From: Apostichopus japonicus
Taxonomy: Eukaryota; Echinodermata; Holothuroidea; Aspidochirotida; Stichopodidae
Reading direction: 5' to 3'
Length of the DNA: 64,000 nt
NCBI RefSeq assembly: GCF_037975245.1
Contig: NC_092569.1
Span: 3,528,501 to 3,592,500 of the forward strand
Part shown: piece by piece, positions 57,690 to 64,000 of the stretch
How the letters are laid out: every line of letters begins with the position of its first letter
How positions within the stretch are numbered: position 1 is the stretch's first letter
The notes under the pieces: model-generated
Databases searched by the model: none
Seen by the model: only the letters and a program-made list of their open reading frames with translations
Told to the model about the DNA's origin: nothing
Position numbers and translations under genes: made by a program

Positions 57690-59060
57690 AAACAATAATA
57701 AATTCGCTTTTAAAATGTTTAAGTTAAACAAGAGGAACAATTTCATTGTTGTTTGTGTTTTGTGTTTTGTGTTTGGTCTTTTGTGTTTTGTATTTCCCAT
57801 TTAGCCCTTACCCCAATTCAAAACAATAATCACTTCGCTTGTAAAATGTTTAAGTTAAACAAGAGGGACAATTTCATTGTTGTTTGTCTTTTGTCTTTTG
57901 TGTTTGGTCTTTTGTGTTTTGTATTTCCCATTTAGCCCTAACCCCAATTCAATACAATTATCACTTCGCTTGTGAAATGTTTAAGTTAAACAAGGGGCAA
58001 AATTTCATTGTTGTTTGTGTTTTGTGTTTTGTGTTTGGTCTTTTGTGTTTGGTCTTTTGTGTTTTGTATTTCCCATTAGCCCTTACCCCAATTCAAAACA
58101 ATAATCACTTCTCTTGTAAAATGTTTAACTTAAACAAGAGGAACAATTTCATTGTTGTTTGTGTTTTGTGTTTGGTCTTTTGTGTTTTGTATTTCCCATT
58201 TAGCCCTTACCCCAATTCAAAACAATAATCACTTCTCTTGTAAAATGTTTAACTTAAACAAGAGGGACAATTTCATTGTTGTTTGTCTTTTGTGTTTTGT
58301 GTTTGGTCTTTTGTGTTTGGTCTTTTGTGTTTTGTATTTCCCATTAGCCCTTACCCCAATTCAAAACAATAATCACTTCTCTTGTAAAATGTTTAACTTA
58401 AACAAGAGGAACAATTTCATTGTTGTTTGTGTTTTGTGTTTGGTCTTTTGTCTTTTGTATTTCCCATTTAGCCCTTACCCCAATTCAAAACAATAATCAC
58501 TTCTCTTGTAAAATGTTTAACTTAAACAAGAGGGACAATTTCATTGTTGTTTGTCTTTTGTCTTTTGTGTTTGGTCTTTTGTGTTTGGTCTTTTGTGTTT
58601 GGTCTTTTGTGTTTGGTCTTTTGTGTTTGGTCTTTTGTGTTTGGTCTTTTGTGTTTTGTATTTCCCATTAGCCCTTACCCCAATTCAAAACAATAATCAC
58701 TTCTCTTGTAAAATGTTTAACTTAAACAAGAGGAACAATTTCATTGTTGTTTGTGTTTTGTGTTTGGTCTTTTGTGTTTTGTATTTCCCATTTAGCCCTT
58801 ACCCCAATTCAAAACAATAATCACTTCTCTTGTAAAATGTTTAACTTAAACAAGAGGGACAATTTCATTGTTGTTTGTCTTTTGTCTTTTGTGTTTGGTC
58901 TTTTGTGTGTTGTATTTCCCATTTAGCCCTTACCACATTTCAAAACAATAATCACTTCTCTTGTAAAATGTTTAACTTAAACAAGAGGGACAATTTCATT
59001 GTTTATTGTCTTTTGTAGTTTGTGTATTGTACATTGTCTTTTGTCATTTGTCTTTTGTCT
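57690..59060. repeat. Tandem array, about 130-198 bp x 10, with nested 14-bp repeat
   Basis: Ten units holding CCCTTACCCCAATTCAAAAC, AATAATCACTTC, a palindromic block (CTCTTGT, GTTTAACTTAAAC, ACAAGAG), AATTTCATTGTTGTTTG, and a variable run of TTTGGTCTTTTGTG. Unit length varies because the run has one to seven copies (longest near 58565-58650). Predicted proteins in this stretch are shadows of the repeat. Confidence 0.95.
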
Positions 59061-61007
59061 TGCATTGTTTTTTTTCTGATTCTCTGTTCTTACCGAAAAT
59101 AGAGTCTTCAACCCCTTAACGCCAGATCACCACCAATGTAAAGTATATATGTTGTGGTGATTCTGACGGATTTACACCATCAGCAAAACAGCGACCGACC
59201 ACCAAAACCCCTCGAAGTACCCCTACTCGCAATCACATCACCTTTTTCTATGATATACCGAGCTTTATATTTTCTCTCTGACTGGTTGTGACGGTGTAGC
59301 GTTAGATTATATACAAAGGGCCATTAGTTAAATGATTCAGAAGAAAGCTTAAATTAAAATCAGTTGGATGAGATAAACAGATATACAAAACACGGACTGA
59401 CACGGTGACCTAACATTGGGTTCCCATTACGATCTAATAGGCTTCATCAAAATTGGTTAAACTTGCAGTTCCATCTGCTCCCAAAAAGAAGAAAAAAACG
59501 GAGACGTTCACGCCAAATTTGAAAAAAGAGGGGGAAAAAAGTTACGTACGTACGTATTGGCCTGGTAGCTACAAGATTGATAACTTGTAATCAAACTGCA
59601 TTCCTTAAAAAAAAAAAAGGAAAAAAAAAAGCAGATTTATTTCGAAGGATGGAAGGCCGAGGGGGTAGACAGGTTATCGAAAGGAGATTGGAGTGTGTAG
59701 TGAAATGAAGAACCGTTAATCAGAAATTGAATGAGAGAAAGAAAGAGAGAGAATGTAAGTTAAATAGTATGGGAAATATATTACATTTATTCGACATCAA
59801 ATCAGGCAAAAGCGAGCAAAATAATGCGTCATCAATTTGAAGTGAATGACGGTCTATTTTGATGATCAACTTCCGACAAACAAAAAAACAATGTTACCCC
59901 CCAAAATAAGGAAATAGAGAATAGTAAAAAAAGGTAAAAAGAAAGGTAAAAAGACGAACGGAATCTCTAAGAGTAGTGTTCAGAGTTCAATCAGTTCAAT
60001 CAGTTCACAGTTGGTGGATTAAATCGTTAAGAATGCAAGCAACAATAAGAACTAAATAACAACAACGAAATACGACTAAATGAATCTCTAAACAATATCA
60101 TGCATTGTAAAGATCATGTTTTTTTTTGTGGTCAATATGCCTTCGATCGAATAATTTTAAAACAATGATTCGAACAACTATACCTTCGCCCCCAATCCCA
60201 CCTATACCGGAGGAAGTAGGAAGATATGGAAGGATTTTTATTTTAATTATTATTTTTTTTAATAAACTTTCCCTCGTTCTTATATAGTTATATTACATTG
60301 TTTGAGCTAAAACGTATTCTGGCTTTCTTATTTTATTTCAAAATTATTAAAAAAAAAATACATTGTTGAATTAATAATGTTACTTCTCGAAACAGATGTG
60401 GATTTATACATTTGATAAGAATCCATGAAACTTAACTTTTGCAGCAAAAAAAAAAAAGAAGAATTGTGAACATACTTTAGTTTGCTCGTGATTATAGCGT
60501 GATACATTTTAATAGCAATGAGTAATTCTTAATGTAACCATTACAAAGTTAAAAAAAAAAACATTACGAAAAACAATCAGTAATGCCTTGGCATTCAGAT
60601 AAGAAAAGCTTTACAAAGCGATCCGATATGTTCACTTGATTTATCTTCGAGAATTCCTCATTAAAATGTTTATTCAGTCGGTTCGTTGATGGAAGTTAAT
60701 TTATAGCCTGTAGTTTATATTAATGAAAATACATGTGATGAAATCGAAAACGAGGAATTAATTTGACATTGAAACATTTAGTTAACTTCGGAACGGTGAG
60801 CTAGTGCGAGGAGGGAAGAGGTGTGTCTATGAGGGAGGGGTGGGGGGGGTTGTGCAAGCTCGACGAGAGGCGTCGAGGGGTTGGTAAAACCCGGGCGCTG
60901 ACGTATATGGGGGGGGGGGCTGGAAAATTAAAGGGGATCCCGGTGACCTTATTGCCTTCGAGGTACAAACTGTCTGTGTGTATGTGTGTACTTGTTTTGT
61001 ATTCTGA

Positions 61008-61042
61008 CTGAGGACTTGGACAAAGGAATTCCAAGTCCTCAG
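61008..61042. repeat. 12-bp perfect inverted repeat
   Basis: CTGAGGACTTGG, an 11-base spacer, then CCAAGTCCTCAG. A third related block (TGTCCTCAG) follows at about 61067. Confidence 0.9.
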
Positions 61043-62855
61043 AAGTCATTTCAAAGGAATCCACATGTCCTCAGACGAATTCTTTTGTTCAGGGGTTTTG
61101 TAAACGTTAGGGTACGTGAATTTGAATAATGGGGAAAACAATGGGGTCCTCAGTCTGAATGAACAGTAAAACACACCTGTGCGTGTGTGTGGAGTAGGAA
61201 GGTGAAAGTGGGTGAGGGGTAAAGGGTCACGTGTTGGGGTCAAACTCACTTTATTTTTATGGTTTCTATCAGGTTATAACTAAAATTTTGACTTGCACAT
61301 TAAAGCAAACACGACGCGCAACCTGTTCCTTTGCATCATACCTTAAAACCATTTTTTTTAAATTAACTTACACTCCACCGTTCAGAAAGATGCAAAGATA
61401 TTGTTGTATAATCGATAAGTTCTTGAACAGATTTGTTAAGTTATTCTGGAAATATAACGATAAATGGTATTTTTTATATCGTTAATGAAAAAAATTCCTT
61501 TCTTGATCAAGTATAATTGACTTTATTCCACAAGTCCGATCGAACTAGTGTTTGTAAAATGTGAGTTCCCCTCCCCCCCCCCATTTTTTTCAGTCTATTG
61601 GTGTAATAACGTTAATGCACCTTCTATAACAAACAACTGTTGCAGAGCGCTCCTTACTTACTTCCAAGAAAAGTTACATAACTCATTCATGTAGACAATT
61701 CTCGCAAAGCATTATCCCCATATAGAGAGGAATCAAGTAAAAAGCTATTTCATGACGTCAAAGGGGTTAATTTATTTTTTTCCCCAGTGCGTAAGAGGTA
61801 ATTGATGGACACATTGCACAATCCTAGTCGGAGATTGTAACGGGAAACTGCAGCTTTGACAAACGACAAAATTATACTCAAAGTTGTAAAAAAAAGGAAA
61901 AACAATGGTCCGAATTAAAGCAATGATTCATGTAAATTGAGTATTTTGTTACAGTTAATATCACGATAAAAAAGACGTAATGTTCAATAACTACTTAAAC
62001 TGAATTAGAAGTTAACAAAACATGTTAACAAATGTTACAAGACTCTCAGAGTGCTGATTGACTGTTCCTACACGCCAACAGCAGAAGTTTCAATGTGAGT
62101 CTGTCCCGTAGCAAGGAATTCTGAGCTCGAAGCGGCACCCACAATTTTAAAGGAGAGGTAAAATATAATCGTGTCCTATTTACAAGATGGGAACTTTTTG
62201 AACACGTGATGGTGATACAGATGGGAGGGGTGAGTAGTAATCTGCAAGATCGGGGAAGGGAGGGGAGAGGGGTGAGGGGGAGTGTTGAGGGCACAGTACC
62301 CTGTATACCAGACTGACCATAAGCCCGTTGTGCTTTAAAGGTAAAGCTGTACTTAACGTAGGGTGGTAATTCCGTTCCATTCTGACAGAAACGTGGAATA
62401 TATCTACAAAATTAGGATACCCACCCACAGACTAAGAGTTGTCTGATGATCGCTCAAACGCGTGAAAACTCTGAGTAACAACTACTAGTGTTCCACTAGT
62501 CTCAACTAATTCTCACCTAGCCTATATAATATGTATATAATATTTATATAGATATATATTTATATAAATGTATATAAATATCATCAGTTTCCTTCTTGTA
62601 GCCCGGATGTTCCCCCATTTCTATTATAATACCATGATTCTTTTCCAGAAACCATTCCACTTTTTGACGTGTTAATCAACTATGCTTCATTTAGAGCTCA
62701 GAGTTTGGTTTTTGGCAGAGCTATCGAGCACAACTAGCTCTTCCTCAGTGGTCAGTGATCACCGGAAGTGACAAGGAGTCACAGGAAGTGAAACTGTTTA
62801 TGGAAGAAGAGTGTCGGCATGGCAGTGAGGTCGATGCGACTTACATATTTCTGTT

Positions 62856-62919
62856 GGATTAGCATAAGTTTTGGAAAATCGGATTATTTTTTAATCCGTG
62901 TCGGATTATTTTAATCCGA
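62856..62919. promoter_or_regulatory. Cluster of five GGATTA/TAATCC sites in twin hairpins
   Basis: GGATTA at 62856-62861, then CGGATTA-ttttt-TAATCCG (62880-62898) and TCGGATTA-ttt-TAATCCGA (62901-62919). TAATCC is the core site of K50 homeodomains such as OTX, PITX and GSC. The gene it might serve is not known. Confidence 0.4.
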
Positions 62920-63219
62920 TTCCGTCGTAACTTCAAAGGAATTGCTTTGACGTATCTGGGACGGCAGGTCGTTCCTGATGTTTAAACCGACTGGTGTTTA
63001 GATTAACTTCCCAGAACTTTTGTTTTCCTTTTCTAGATTTGTCTGTCCAAGAATCGTTCTGGTCAATGGCAATAACACGTTAATTCCTCAATCAAATGAT
63101 TTGAGGAAATTGAAATGATTTGCAACAGTTCGGTTCATCTTTTTCGTTTTGATCGCCGATCTATGTTGAATTATCTCATTTTGAAAGGCCACAGTAGAAG
63201 GAAAATTCTTACAGTGGGA

Positions 63220-63464
63220 TGACGTCCCTTCCTTACCGGTTTCAAACCTCTGGACATAACAATCAGTTCAAAGTATCTCTTTAGAGATCCGGCTTTAGGA
63301 ATCACAAGTGATTTTCGAGTTGGTTAGCATCATGTTTGATCTCTAGAATGAGGCAAAATATGTCACCAAAAACAGAACTAGTATTGTTCGATACAGGTGT
63401 CAAACGCCTACAGTGAAATTACGACCTTCCTTACCAGTTTCGAACCTCTGGACATACAATCAGT
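63220..63464 (+). repeat. Two-copy segment upstream of the tRNA-like gene
   Basis: CCTTCCTTACCGGTTTCAAA with CCTCTGGACATAACAATCAG at about 63229-63273 recurs, slightly diverged, at about 63424-63463. The second copy runs directly into the tRNA-like sequence; the first does not. Confidence 0.75.
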
Positions 63465-63535
63465 GTCCATGGCCTAGTTGGTTAGGGTGTCCGCGTACAA
63501 AGCGGGAGGCCCGGGTTCGAATCCCGGTGGAGGCT
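63463..63535 (+). tRNA. tRNA-like gene, anticodon ACA (Cys codon UGU)
   Basis: A 73-nt cloverleaf. Acceptor stem 63463-63469 with 63528-63534, six of seven pairs including one G-T, with one G-G mismatch; D-stem GCCT/GGGT; anticodon stem TCCGC/GCGGG with loop GTACAAA and anticodon ACA at 63497-63499; T-stem CCGGG/CCCGG with loop TTCGAAT. Perfect internal Pol III boxes: A box TGGCCTAGTTGG, B box GGTTCGAATCC. A T6 terminator follows at 63541-63546. ACA-anticodon tRNAs are rare (Cys normally uses GCA), and the mismatch and discriminator T argue for a tRNA pseudogene or the head of a tRNA-derived SINE rather than a working tRNA. Confidence 0.7.
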
Positions 63536-63540
63536 GGAAG

Positions 63541-63546
63541 TTTTTT
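63541..63546 (+). terminator. Pol III terminator (T6)
   Basis: Run of six T beginning six bases past the tRNA-like 3' end. Confidence 0.6.
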
Positions 63547-63582
63547 CACTGTTCTGGATTTTCCTTCTCATTAAATGTTTTC

Positions 63583-63585
<3 letters not shown>

Positions 63586-63617
<32 letters not shown>
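63586..63617. repeat. TA microsatellite
   Basis: About 16 AT units shortly after the tRNA-like gene. Confidence 0.95.
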
Positions 63618-63620
<3 letters not shown>

Positions 63621-64000
63621 TTCGGTGCAAGATTACCGAAAGTGACAAAGGAGTAGCAAGAATTTAAACCACTAAAAACAAAAGTTAATATTGTTCCCGG
63701 AACCCGACGAAGGTTCTCGGCGCGCCCATTACTGTTTATTCCAAACCAGGAAAAAAAAATATTGGTGCACCTGCACGAACTAAAATACATGGTTTCGTTG
63801 TTTCAGTGAAAAAAATCTTTAGAAATATGTGTCTTAGTTACATCATTCCTATTTGCATTGTTTTTTTTTTTGGGGGGGGGGGGATTTAGAAAGAATTTTG
63901 AAAGATTAATTGATAATTGATTAGAGTTTTGAGACATACCGTGTAGCAGTGAAAGCTCTATATATTTGAAGAAAAATGCAAGCGTTGCATAATGAATTAA
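63618..64000. other. Right edge, no gene seen
   Basis: AT-rich, with a T/G homopolymer pair at 63861-63883. No coding signal. Confidence 0.45.

Larger units (their letters stand above)
59061..63219. other. Gene-free DNA with two hairpin motifs
   Basis: AT-rich; hairpins at 61008-61042 and 62880-62919 listed separately. Short open frames at 60.8-61.5 and 62.0-62.4 kb have no family signature. Confidence 0.45.

Noticed and set aside
57753-58926. Repeated membrane-like open frames (V-C-V-L-C-F-V-F)
   Set aside because: Hydrophobic reading of the TTTGGTCTTTTGTG repeat; no start context, splicing or family match.

Overview
The window is animal nuclear DNA: genes are split into short exons with GT-AG introns, intergenic DNA is AT-rich with many homopolymer and G/C runs, and transposons and tandem arrays are abundant. 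An invertebrate deuterostome, most likely an echinoderm, fits best. The main reason is the LTR retrotransposon at the left edge, whose pol order (integrase before reverse transcriptase) is that of the Gmr1-like Ty3/gypsy elements described from deuterostomes. The species call is inference. All gene names rest on recalled family sequences, because no search could be run.

Layout. 1-4910: 3' part of a Gmr1-like retrotransposon with an intact 1,097-codon pol frame and a 3' LTR. 6045-7693 (+): the last two coding exons of a PREB/SEC12 homologue (end of the WD40 propeller plus a C-terminal membrane anchor). The retroelement probably lies in an intron of this gene. 8.5-14.0 kb: gene-free DNA with three small inverted-repeat transposons or repeats. 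14026-25810 (-): a complete syntaxin-7/12 type Qa-SNARE gene of ten coding exons (276 aa), with a non-coding first exon ending at 27753. 27788-31865 (+): a complete CFAP95 (C9orf135) gene of five coding exons (216 aa), head to head with the syntaxin gene so that their 5' ends overlap. 32.7-34.8 kb: two tandem-repeat arrays. 36964-40448 (-): four 3' exons of a paired-like homeobox gene (Q50 homeodomain, OAR motif), closest by eye to DRGX; its first exon was not found. 40.5-64 kb: no convincing coding exon, but two large tandem arrays (54.99-56.4 and 57.7-59.1 kb), microsatellites, some regulatory-looking motif clusters and a tRNA-like gene with anticodon ACA at 63463-63535.

The genes do not form a pathway. 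PREB/SEC12 (ER exit, COPII) and the endosomal syntaxin both act in membrane traffic, CFAP95 is ciliary, and the homeobox gene is developmental. The strongest observations beyond gene annotation are: a family of three short hAT-like elements, each with an 8-bp target-site duplication; a tandem duplication of the shared syntaxin/CFAP95 promoter and CFAP95 exon 1, with a dead second copy; a DR4-spaced AGGTCA array in a syntaxin intron; and twin hairpins built from TAATCC sites at 62.9 kb. I found no evidence of a wholly new biological system.
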